Below the pieces are notes generated by a model. The model ran no database searches, was not told the DNA's origin, and was given only the letters and a program-made list of their open reading frames with translations. A stretch of DNA of 64,000 nucleotides from Holacanthus passer (lineage: Eukaryota > Chordata > Actinopteri > Pomacanthidae): contig JAFREQ010000015.1 in NCBI GenBank assembly GCA_025331565.1, forward strand, positions 992,001-1,056,000, in the 5' to 3' direction. The position numbers and the translations under genes were made by a program. Below are positions 12,001-23,600 of this stretch, in pieces (position 1 is the first letter of the stretch; each line of letters opens with the position of its first letter).

Positions 12001-13339
12001 CTCACTTGTTCATCCACTACTTTGCATTCAAATGGCGAGTGAACACCCCTTCTTTTGAGCCAAGAGTCCACTGCCTCTCTTCAGTAAACCCTCATGCACT
12101 GACGCTCAAGTTCATCACATAAATGGCCCTTGCCTGTGCTTTCGATCGCTGACGTGAGCCTCTAAAAATCGAACCCACCTTGTGCATAACAGGAGGAAAA
12201 CTGTGCTCACAGGTGCGCGCAGAAAACCCAGCTCAGTTCAATCTGTTTTTTGACATTAAACCACATATTGTGTCACAGGCCACCTTGTCACACACACACA
12301 CACACACCTATTCAAGTCTATTCATACTGTGTGTATGTGTGTGTGTGTGTGTGTGTGGCTCCTGTGCGAGCTCAGTAAACAGAAATGAGGTGGAATTCGC
12401 AACAATGGCGTTGAGGGAGCACAGCTGAGTGAACATCAGCCTCTCAGAGCCTCTCCAGCACATGAGGCCACTGACTGGAGGCACAATGCTCCCTTTTCAC
12501 CCGCATCCCGACTGCTCACCACGTGGAGAGGAGGCAATGAAAGAAAAGACACAGGCAGAATGAGGAGGAAAAATCATTTTTCACCCGGGCCCTGTGACAC
12601 CCCCTCCACCCTCCTCCACATCTCCACCTCCTTTCTGTCTCTCTGAGCCTTGGCTAGAATAATAAAAATGCATCAGATGTTTGATGTAAAGTCTGAATGT
12701 GGCTGTGAAATCAGGTCATGATTTGTGTCTGAATTATTAAAAGCCTGCCTTCCTTTGTTGCACACTCTAAGTCCAATTCTTTTAATATACAGGGCAGTTA
12801 AACACCAGCCTTTATATAATCCCTAAAGTGGGGCTATGAGTACTTTTTAACGCAAGCCAAGAAATGATTTCCAAAAAAATATGAAATAATCAAAAATAAA
12901 ATCATCAGCCAATAAACATGCGCGTCGTCGCATAATCGATCACATGTCATCAATAAGAAATAACTCTAATAGTTACCAGACAATCAAAACAGAGAATATC
13001 GTCGCTTTTATAACCGGATCGTGCCAACAACGCATTTTTCGTGCCATCTCGTCAATATGTTCGCGACGATCGGACGCTTTTTCCTCCCCCTTTTTTTTTA
13101 ACACCGATGTTTGGAAACGAGCGCAAAATACGGCGCTGAGATGCGCGTCCCCGCTACTGTACGGCGACCTGTTGCACGCCACGCGCGCTCCCACATCATA
13201 ACAAGTTATGATTCATAAAATAATATGACTCCTGAAAAAAACACGCGCAGTCCCGGATGTGCGTTTTCCCCCCACAGGCCGCTCGTCGCCAACACAACCC
13301 CCCCCCCTCCTCGCTTTAAATATAAGAGAAACAACTTAC

Positions 13340-13640
13340 CATGTTTGAAAGGATGATTTTTTGGTTGTGTAATGAAAAGGGGGGAGTGAGGAGCTCGGGA
13401 GCTAACGTGGAGTCCGTCTCTCAGCCGGGACACTGGCGCAGCATTTCCCTATTCACTCCCAGGGATGCGCAGTCGGACAGCCGCATTTTTTTCAATTATT
13501 TATCTCCGTCGCAAATCGCCTTTCTGTCTCTTATGACAAAGGGTGATTATGGCTGAATGTATGTACTCATAGTCCGCCAGGCAGCAGCGGCGGCAGCGGC
13601 GGCGGCGGCAGATAGCAGGACTCTCTACAGGGGGAGGATT
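13340..13640 (-). promoter_or_regulatory. Possible sall2 5' non-coding exon and CpG-rich promoter
   Basis: A strong minus-strand donor (AACATG|GTAAGTTG) lies at 13,340. It sits in a locally CpG-rich stretch (about 12,900-13,640) that includes a GCGGCG trinucleotide tract at 13,580-13,612. The stretch lies 1.7 kb upstream of the sall2 start codon, so it may be the untranslated first exon and core promoter. Splicing from here onto either AG just upstream of the start at 11,641 does not put the ATG at 13,342 in frame with it, so the exon would be untranslated. This is inferred from position and composition. Confidence 0.35.
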
Positions 13641-14539
13641 ATTTGTCTCGCTGCTCTCTCCTCTTCCTCCTCTCTTTGTATTTGTCGGGGCCTACTCCTG
13701 TCAGGCCTGTCTGTCTGCGCTCTCTGCGGTACTGTCTGTCTGTCTGTCTGTCTGCTTAGCTGTCTGTCTCCCTGTCTCTTATAATTAATGGCCCTCGCCG
13801 CCAGACGGTCCTCTGGGAAACAGTGACCACGGTTACCTCCACATTGGCTCTCAGTGTGCATCTCACATAGGAATGCAGGCCCGGACACACACACACACAC
13901 ACACACCTCTGATGAAGGCTGGATCAGTCAGATTTAACGTTTGCACATTTAGGGCATGATTGCATGTGTAATGAGTAAAGGTGGTAACAGAATTTGAACT
14001 TGTTATCCCTGCAGGCTGCTGTAGGTCTTTGACTCATACTGTAGGAAACAAGCATCATCTAAAAGCTATTGAGTATTGATTGTCACCCATTGCAACCATT
14101 TCCACAAAGGCAGGTGCTTGGACTTCTTCACCATATTATGGTCATTAGGGGCCAGCACACTTGAAATATATAGAAATTAATAAAGCTAGTAATAGTTGTA
14201 GTAGGTTTGTTATGTTGATAAACTATAATGGTTCAAGTAGGTTCTTACATAATATCTAAACAGTTATAACACATTATTCTTTTACAAGCTTGTCTGACTT
14301 TTTGAGACTTTTGGGTATGGACTGTGTTGTCCATTGTTGAGCATGCAAGCTGTCTGTCGTCTGAAATAGTAATTTTATTTTATTATGATGATATATCTGT
14401 TAGAGGTGTGTGCTGTAACACTTATTTTAAGCTTTGAAGTTTCAAAACAATAACATGTCAAATTTTAGTTTTTTAGCATGTATGACGATATGTTCTTAAG
14501 CCAAATATTTAATTTGAAGGTTTAGATTTTGTTCTCGAG

Positions 14540-14900
14540 TTCACTTTTTTAACCCGTGGTGTTTGACCAATAACAATAGTTATCAATTCCAGATGGCATG
14601 TTAGCACGCTTAACATGCAAAAAGATTGTATGTTAATTAGTTCTAAACACAAAGTACAAAAGTATTAGACAAATTAAAATTTTGACCTGATGATGGTTCT
14701 GTATGAAAAGTAAGGGGATCAGCAAAGATCTATCCTCTAGGGAGCATGAATATCTGTACCAAATTTTGTCCCAATACATCCAGTAGAAGTTGAGATATTT
14801 CACTAGATAAGAGAAAAAAATTGTCCAGGATCGCTCAAGTCAGTTTACTCAAAACCAGAAAGGTCAACCTCATGGTGGTGCTAGAGGAAAAGTCAGTACA
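14540..14900 (-). repeat. Interspersed repeat, diverged copy 1 (reverse orientation)
   Basis: Segments such as TTTTGACCTGATGATGG, AAAAGTAAGGGGATCAGCAAAG and GTCAACCTCATGGTGGTGCT match the reverse complement of 22,120-22,290 in the same order. The copy is strongly diverged. I know this sequence type as common in teleost genomes but cannot name the family. Confidence 0.6.
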
Positions 14901-15824
14901 CATCACTCCCAACTTTAAGGTTGCAGGTTCAAACCCTGGTTAGGCCAGGCATTACCTCTATGAAGTAGATTATCTAGAAACCTAGAAACAAGACTAGCAC
15001 TAATATTGCTTAATGTAATTTGATCTTGCTGTAAGACCTCTGGTTACTGGACATCCTGACTTAATCAAGAAAAAATAATTGCAAAAATAACACTTCACTC
15101 ATTCATTCAATCATTCACTTGGCCTGCGATTTCAAATGTGAATGCATTAGTGTGGATGTAGCCATCCTCTCCTGCAGTGCTGTGCTGCTGACCTGTGTAA
15201 GAGGCTGATAAAATATGCATCTGTTTTACAGTGTCCCAGTATGTTGTGCAGAGCAGAAGACAGTAGTTTGCAGTATAACAGGAGCAGCACAGTATTGAAT
15301 TTGTCAGCTAATGATGGTGCTGTGGCAGAACAGGCAGCCTAGTTAGTGAAAACCTTGTTGCTTGGGCAGTTTTCCAACTTTTTTCATTATAGTTATCTTA
15401 ATTGGACATGTCTTTTTAACTCACAACCATGTCTCCTAGCTCAGTGTGGCTGACATACTTTAGTTTACAACTGTATGTCTTACATCAGCAGAGCCACTAG
15501 GTGTCTCTCAAAGACAAAAAAATAGAGGCATGTTGCAATTAGCTTGAGCAGCTTATATTTAAATGCTGATAAGTTCTGCCTGATCATTTTAATAAAAACA
15601 AAAAGATAATGCACACTTTTTTTTAAACAATCAGTGTATTACAGAAAGAATACAGTAGAAACAGATAATAAGAAATGACATTTATATTATATATTTCTCT
15701 TGCAAATGTGTTAATACCTTTTAGCCTGTTTAAATTTTTTATACTTTTATATTTCTTTCAGTAAAATTATTAATACTTTTTAGGCCTCTCTTGTTTATAT
15801 TGCTTATTTACTATCCATCTACTC

Positions 15825-15902
15825 TATCCCCTTTGCTGCTGTACACTGGAAATTTCCCCATGGCGGGACGAATAAAAGAATATCTTCTCTTAACTTATCT
15901 TA
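15825..15902 (+). mobile_element. 3' tail of a non-LTR retrotransposon, copy 1
   Basis: AATTTCCCCATGGCGGGACG, AATAAAAGAATATC and CTTAACTTATCTTAT match the copy at 59,875-59,935. A short hairpin followed by AATAAA and a TTATC-type simple repeat is typical of 3' ends of fish LINEs of the L2/CR1/Rex1 group, or of SINEs that use them. Only the extreme 3' end is recognisable. Confidence 0.6.
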
Positions 15903-17509
15903 TTGTAATTTACAAATGATGTCCCTTTATAAGGAGAATGTATTCAGAGGCATTTTCAGCCGGCCAGACAAAATGTGTGTCGGCATGTGTACAATAATGT
16001 TGATACCCACTCAGGCATCACATACAACCTGAAACTCCTCTTTCTGAAGTTCACATTCCAGCTTTCTAGTTTTAAACTTGTTTTTCTATGGACATCTTAA
16101 CTGAACTAGCCAACAGTTGCCACAGTTACACATCCAGCACACATGAAGCAATATCAGCGTTCATTTGGTGATTTTTTTCGGGTCACCTGATAAATAAGTC
16201 CAAAAATAAGTTCGATTTTCACACTTCTTTTAGCTCTGTTGGCCATCCACCAACTCCTGAGAAAGATATTTGGCTCTCTGGCAGCTAAATGCTTCAATAC
16301 ACTCACCAACTAGTTGCTTACTTTTTTTAAACTGTGGTGCTGGACATGTATCATACATTGGGTTATCAGAGGTTTTTGCTGAAAACAGTTGCCAGCTGCT
16401 TCTAGAAACAACTCTAATGAGAGAGCTTAGGGGAAACTCATACAGTAGAGTTGCAGGCAGTAAAACCAAAACAATGAACTAAAAGACTATAAACCCCTTC
16501 ATAGTGCTGAGAGGAACATTCATTATTCTATGCACTTATTAGTTAACTCTGTTACACTGGAATAGAGGCAGAAGGGTTTGGTGCCCCTCAGAAACTTGTG
16601 CAGCATTATTACTGTGTAGTGGTTTGGGTTTTCTTCGAGATATTTTCCAGCTGACTTCATTCTTCTTATTTTATGAGATAGGCCCTGATCTAAGAATCGA
16701 CACCTCTGGTTTGTGAAGTAATTCAGAAATTCAAAGCAGTTAGAAGTAACATGTGAGAAACAGATGATTCTGTCTAAGCCACAATACAAGGGGTGTCATG
16801 AAAAAGTCCCTCTGAGTTGCAATTTTTCATGGCATCAAAAAACCTACTCGCGATAAAGACAACTGTGATCCCGATCTGAATGAGATCTAGAGTGTTAAGT
16901 GTTTTCATGTATCCCCGTCATTGAGCTGTTGTTGCACATTTGCAGAGTGTTGACCTCGCTTTTAGCTCTGCAGTTTTTCGCAGTTTCCCATTTATCAGTG
17001 TTCATTTGTGGTAAGAGAGCCTGATAGAGTTGTGATCTTTAGATATTATACTGTGCGTCACTTCCTATGAACATACTGACACAAAAACAGACAAACAAAA
17101 TCAAAATGTCATACACACTGACAACATTTTATAGTTGTTATAGCCATAAAATATGCTTTAGTTATTTAGTCAAATGAGGAAGAATCTGTCTTGGACAATA
17201 TTACAATATGAATATATTGGGGAAGTCAAATTTCTTTTGTTATGTGTCTTCATAAAGATGCCTTCTTGGTGCTCAGAAGCTCAGAGCTAAAGACATGGAA
17301 GTATGCTGTGCTGATTGACAAGTGATGCCTGGGAAGTGTAGTACAACAGGACTAAAAGTCTTCAGCCATGCCAGTAACACCATGCACACATTCTCCCAGC
17401 GACGACTTCAACATAGTGATGCTAAGCAGGTATATTGTTTGTTCACCACCTTAATTTTTAAATTTCTTTGTTTATTACAAAATTAGATAGCTGAGATATC
17501 TTAAAACTT

Positions 17510-17670
17510 AAAAACAGGCCAGGAGATTACCCATAAGGATTCATCTTCTGGGCACCATGACTATCCATCCAGGAGTTGTTTAGATATTTCAGTCTGGGCT
17601 GAAGTGGTGGACCAGCCCGCAGACTGACATTGCCATCCATAAAGTCATATTGCTTGCATGGCTAAAAACG
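17510..17670 (-). repeat. Interspersed repeat, diverged copy 2 (reverse orientation)
   Basis: GGATTCATCTTCTGGGCACC, CAGACTGACATTGCCATCC and GCATGGCTAAAAA match the reverse complement of 21,935-22,090, which is the same family as the copies at 14,540 and 21,880. Confidence 0.6.
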
Positions 17671-18311
17671 TCAAGGCAACAAGCTCCTAAAGTGAGAAAC
17701 AAACATGAAATGTTGGACTTTAAGTGAACATATTTTCTGAAGAAAGTAAATATTTTCGATATGTGGGTTCAGATATGCTGCTGGCCCTCACTTGCCTGAC
17801 TAGTATCTTCATAATGCTCAACACAAGGTCTTCTCTCTCTCTGCAAAGATTCTCAAACATCTCAACAAAAGACTAACGCACATTCCTCTGAAGTTATATT
17901 TGTCCTATGTCCTTTCAGATAGAATTCAAGCGCAAGTTGAATCAAAGGAAGAATAGAAGATAGAAGTTTGTTTTTGACCGTAATTCATGAATTCTACTGT
18001 TTGAAGGATCTACCATGTCTGAATTTTAGTAAAGTGACTTTGTTTACAACTCTTATAGCACTGTTTGGAAGTAGGTTAAAATTAAAAATGTCTACAAATT
18101 TCCCCATACTTCCGCACAGTAAGTAATATATGGAAGTAGAAGTGAAAAATGGAAGTTGTATAATGAAGTCCTTCATTTCATACAGTGTTGCAATCGACTG
18201 ACATTTTTCCATCTGATTTTTTTAATCATAGCCAAACTATGATTAATCACAGACTGAACAGGGCGAATTGCATTCCAGACTATAGTGGTAATCATTGGCA
18301 CAGAGGGCATC

Positions 18312-18647
18312 CAGTTGCCAGTTTATTAGGTACACCTAGCTACAACTAATGCAGTCTAGCAGAACAGAGGTACAATAAATCTTACCTTCATGAGGGTTAT
18401 AATGTGCTATAAACTTTATAGGGGTTTTGATACAACTTTACAGCTCAGTTGCTCCGCACACAGCATAGCACAATACAACAGCGCCACAAATTAGTCTCCA
18501 GAATGATCATACAGTTGAATCAACACCTCTCTGAAACAGTTTCAACGAAGCAGAACATTATAATCCTCATAAAGGTAGGGCTTATTGCAGGGCTGTTGTA
18601 TTACACTGCGTTAGTTTTATCTGGGCTTACTTAAAAACTGGCAACTG
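18312..18647. mobile_element. Palindromic MITE, 336 bp
   Basis: The left end CAGTTGCCAGTTTATTAGG and the reverse complement of the right end (CAGTTGCCAGTTTTTAAG) match. Complementarity continues inward: CTAATGCAGT with CTAACGCAGT, and CCTTCATGAGGGTTATAATG with CCTTTATGAGGATTATAATG. The arms are over 100 bp, so the whole element can fold on itself. No target duplication is obvious and no coding sequence is present. Confidence 0.8.
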
Positions 18648-19640
18648 AATTTATTTATTGCCAACAGAACAGTTTTTCAAATCCCTTAAATGATCAAACA
18701 CTGTGCAGTTAAGATAACTCACCTCTTTCTTCTTCAGTTCATTCGCTTTTCATTTTCTATTGGGAGTTGCCCAAAAGCAACGGCAGAAATGTTACCTTGG
18801 CAGAACTTAGATTATGTGATTCAACACGGCTTTTTTTTTTTTTTTTTAAAAAAGCCATTATTAGTTGTTGGCATTACTGTGATGCTGATTAACCTTGATG
18901 CTTTGTGGGCCTGGTTCTAGACGTGGGAGTCCGACTGCTTATACTGAAAATTATTGAGCTTGTGTTTTTGATTTGTAAAAAGGTATGACGAACAAGTGTC
19001 AAAGGAAAAATACAAGCTCCTCTCTCTCAGGTAGGCACATGACATATTGAAATAAAATAGGCTCTTAAAATAGACTCTTATGAAACTTTACACTTGTGCT
19101 CACTTGCAAATGATAGATTTACAGGGAATTCACAAAACAGAATAAACTTTTTTTTTCATCTCTACATGCAGCAGATCTCCTGAGCTTCCTTGTTGCTTTC
19201 TACACATGTAGCATTTGATTATTTATAGTGATGGAATCAGCCTTAGGTCAGCTATGGAAAAATACTGATCTCTCTTGGAAATTTACAATCCTTAATAAGT
19301 GCAAATAAGCCAATGCTCAAGTGTGCAGAGGCCAGAAACATGTGCATGTATAGCTGCAGGTGCACACATGGAAAGCATGTACAACAGACAGCAGGAAATG
19401 ATTTTTTCCATTCACGATTCAGTTCCAAAAGTAGAAGTCAAAAGAGAAGGTTTCACATGACAGTATGAAAACAATTAGATGATGTCACAGTGGTTTAAAG
19501 GGTGTACAAACAGTATTCACAAGAAATAAATGAGACAAGTCTTCTGAGAGCAGAGGCTAATTATTGCACTGTGACCTTAATGGTAAACAGTTTTCTTCAA
19601 AGTTACCTAATAATTTTCTCCACGCCCCCCCTCCCACCTC

Positions 19641-19792
19641 AGGGTCATGTGACCTCACTGAGTCTGGTGCCGTGGTTGAAGCAGACAGTGGGGGGGAGGT
19701 CAATCTGTTGGGATTAGCCTCCACGGTCAACATACTGACCGCACACAACGCACAGGCTCACAGATGACCTGCAAACACCGGGACACCAACAG
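19641..19792 (+). other. Possible 5' non-coding exon of the plus-strand TRIM gene
   Basis: A donor (CACCAACAG|GTAGGA) follows a moderately GC-rich stretch 860 bp upstream of the TRIM start codon. No coding frame joins the TRIM ORF, so it would be untranslated leader. Start and promoter cannot be placed from the sequence. Confidence 0.3.
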
Positions 19793-20651
19793 GTAGGAAA
19801 CCCCACTTTTGTTCTGGACATTTACTTAAAATTGTTATTAATTTTATTTGAGACAAACATATATGAGTCGGCGGTTAAACGTGTAAAGGCAGAGCACATG
19901 TAGAGTAAATCAGGCCAACAAGCTGTCAGGGATGATCTCCTGATCCCCTGTGCTTGGGTTTGAGTTGGAGCTCACTTAGGGTCAGTGTTACAACCCTTTA
20001 CTTTTACTGTCATAACCAGCAAATAACATTCTTCCTTAAATATCGATCATCTACTGTTAATGTATGTAAATTATTGTTGTCATTGTTATTAATGTTATTA
20101 TGAAATTGACTAGTCAAGTTCAGTTTATGTGTTCAAAGGGGTCTCGATTCAACTTTATGGTAACTCAGTTGGTCATTGTTCATACTGTCCTTGTATTACC
20201 TTACATTAGGTTAAGAGGTGTTGCTGTTATTTTCATCCACCCACCGTACATTTTCCCGGTAATAGAGTATACATAGTTAAGTATTCTATTCATAGAGCAG
20301 GGTAGGCAAAAGCCCAGTCGACAGGATTACTGGTCTGAGCACACAGTGTGAGTGAAATAAGGACTTCCCACTTGTCACCAGCTCAATACTAGCCGTGTCT
20401 TATTAGTCACATTAGTACTTCTAACATGAAACAGCATATGACTTGTAAATGTTGTCGTAAATGATGTTGCACAGACCAACAGCATGATGCCTGATTACAT
20501 TTTCTCCAACACCGACCGTAATCCAAATTTATTATAAGGTTTTTATGTCATGTATGTGTAATTTAATCAATGTGTTTTTTGATTCCTCTCTTGTTAAGTT
20601 AGTAGCCTTGCGTGACACACACACACACCAGGGACCCTTCATCCACTCACT

Positions 20652-23600
20652 ATGGCATCCCTGGAGGAAGAGCTGACCTGCTCAGTGTGCCGAGACACCT
20701 TCAGCCAAGCTCACCCCCTCCCCTGCGGTCACAGCTTCTGCCCCGCCTGCATCCGCGAGGCCTGGAGAGACCAGGCGGAGGGCAAAAGTCGCTTTACCTG
20801 CCCCCAGTGTCAGGAGGAGCACAGTGAAGTGCTGTGCGACAGCTGCCCTCCCGAGGCAGCAGAAGGACAGCCATCGCTGGCCGTCAAGACCTGCCTGAGG
20901 TGTGAAGTGTCATTGTGTCCTGAGCACCTCCAACCCCATCTGGAGAGGCCGGCGTTCAGCAACCACCTGTTGGTGGATCCGCTGGGGGACCTCTCCCAGC
21001 GAAGGTGCGCGACGCACACAGAGATACTGCGCTACTACTGTGCCGATGAGAGGGTGTACATATGTGGTGACTGTCTGCTGGAGGGAGGCCATGCTCAGCA
21101 CAAAGTGAAGGCGCTGAGACAGGTGGAAGAGGATCTGAAGGTCAGCTTGAAGACTATACAATATGTGTGTTTTAATACATGTTTGCGGATGAGTCTTATG
21201 TTACGTTATGTGTGATTCCACAGATTATTCTGCAAACCCTCCTCCTCAAAGCAGAGGAGAAGCTGAAAGATGGAGAGCGGATCCTCAAAGAGCATGAGAA
21301 TATTGATTCCACCATGGCTGTGAGTAACACTGTTTAAACTGCAAGTTATAATACCCAAGGAATCCCATATTTAAATCATTTCCATGTCTAACCCTCAGGC
21401 TGGCCTTGCTCTACTGATGAATCTTTCAAGATCAGGTTTTTTGATTATATCTCAGTTGCTGATCTGGCACCGACCACCAATCTCTCATGCCTGGTTGCAG
21501 GACTCTCTGAAGCAGGATGACACGCAGGTGGAGCGGCTGAGCTCAGACCTGCAGGTCCAGGTGAGGAAGCTGGTGGTCGCTCTGAGGGAGATCACCAAGA
21601 GGGAGAGACAGCAGGTCATAGAGCATGTGCACGAAGACTGCTCCAAGGTGAGAGAGGACATGAGCCAGACACTGAGCATCCAGCACTATCTGGCCTCGCT
21701 GCTGGCAGAGACCGACCCCTTCCTGCTCATCTGGGTAAGACTCAGTGATGGCCAGATTTTATTGGGCACTAGGTCATAAAAATGCATGAAATTCTGTTCA
21801 TGATTGGAATTGTATTATAGCATTAGTAGGGTAGCTGCTGTGAATAATGATGATTCAGTGTTCTCAGTGGTGGAAATGAACCATTGATGCGATTTAGTGG
21901 TGTGCAGGAAAGCACAATATCTCAACTGAATCAGTCCTCTTTTTTAGCCATGCTACTGACATGGCTCGAAGGATGGCAACGTCAGTCTGTTGGTTGTTTC
22001 ATCACTTTGGTTGAAACTAATATATATCCAAAAAAAATTCAGTGGATTGCAGTGAAAACATTGCAAACATTCATGGTCTTCAGAGGATGAATTCTAGTAA
22101 ATATGGTGATTTTGTCTAACGTCACCATGAGGTTGACATTTTTGTTTTTTGTGAGTGAAATGTGTCAACAACTATTGAATGGACTGCCATGAAATTTACA
22201 GACATTGATGTTCCCCTCAGGATGAATTGTCATTACTTTGGTGATCCCAACTTTTCCTCTAGCGCCATCATTAGGTCAAACTTTCAGTTTGTCCAGTATG
22301 TTGGTTTATGAGCAAATACCTGCAAAACTGACATTCCCATCAGCCTCAGCTGTACTTTGTGTTTAGTGCTTATTCGCAAACGTTCGCATGCTAACACACT
22401 AAACTGAACATGCTAAACATCAGTATGTTAAAATTGTTATTGTGAGCATTTTGCCATGTCAGCATTTATCTCAAAGCACTACTGTGCCTCAGTACAGAGC
22501 CGCTAGCCTGGCTGTGGATTCTTAGTCTTGTTTGTTAAAGGTTTGGTTTCTCACCTGTGTCTGGATAAATACTAAATAGACACCTTGTCCTATGTGGCTT
22601 ATCTCACCTCATATTTTTCTCTTATCTCCATCATCTGGACTGTTTGGGCGTGGTTTGACCATATTTGATCGACATTTGCAAACAGCCATAACCAAACAAC
22701 TCACTGTGATGAAATCCTGAATCTAATGTTGCTAAATCACGATGAGTGCCCGATGTGACATCTCCATTTTCCAGCTGAGTCCAAACCAGTGAGACGAGAA
22801 CAGACAAAATACATCGACCATAATCTCTTATGAGAAATGACCAAAACTTCTTCCTATTTGCAAAAAATTTAGTGTTAATGTAGGAACCCATCGCAGGTTT
22901 CAAAATGCTGATGTAGAAAAAAGGGCCTTTAAACAGTCCATTGTTGCGCAAAAAGTCAGTTTCTCATGCATTTTATATTTTTAGTCTTTCATGTCATCCA
23001 TCATGTGGGAATGTATAGTTTGCCTTTCAGTGATGTGGATGTCATTTACTAAGCTCTCCACTGATTTGTACTATATAGTCTTTGTAAACAGCTGTTTGAT
23101 TACAGCCAGTTCAGATTTTAAAAAAACTTGAATGTTGTTTGGTCATGACTGAGGTGGTGGAACAAATGGATGTATAACATGCTGTGCGCTGTGGTACACA
23201 ATGCAGATGCACTTCAGGGTGACTTTAAGGGTCCAAGATAAGCAGCAGAGCCATAAATATGTTTTGTAGAAGTCTTATTATTATTGTTGTACATGCTCAT
23301 ATATAGTGGAATAAAAGATGGTCCATATAATATGTTTGAATGAGGGTTTAGCCTTGTGTTTGTTTACTTTCTTATCCAGCTGAGCAGATTCACTGGGACA
23401 TTTATAATTCTTTCTGCAGAAGAATCATCCTTTGTCATGTTTTTCTCAGCTGTCCTTCACTCTTCTTTCCTCAGGCCTTTCAATCAGATGACACAAAGTA
23501 AGTCCAGAGCAAGTCAATGACACTGTGTGACGTTAGATCCTGAGGCTATGTCCTCAGGTGTGTTGATGTGTGTGTGGGTAGGCAGTCTTTGTATGTATGT

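Larger units (their letters stand above)
13641..19640. other. Six-kilobase intergenic spacer between sall2 and the first TRIM gene
   Basis: No gene was seen. It contains a TGTC tetranucleotide tract (about 13,734-13,753), a (CA) tract (13,885-13,906), two diverged copies of one interspersed repeat (14,540-14,900 and 17,510-17,670), a LINE-type 3' tail (15,825-15,902) and a palindromic MITE (18,312-18,647). The remainder is AT-rich with no supported feature. Confidence 0.6.

Noticed and set aside
14925..14950. GGTTCAAACCC, a B-box-like promoter motif of tRNA or SINE type
   Set aside because: No matching A-box or cloverleaf is found at the right distance. Too weak for a tRNA or a named SINE.
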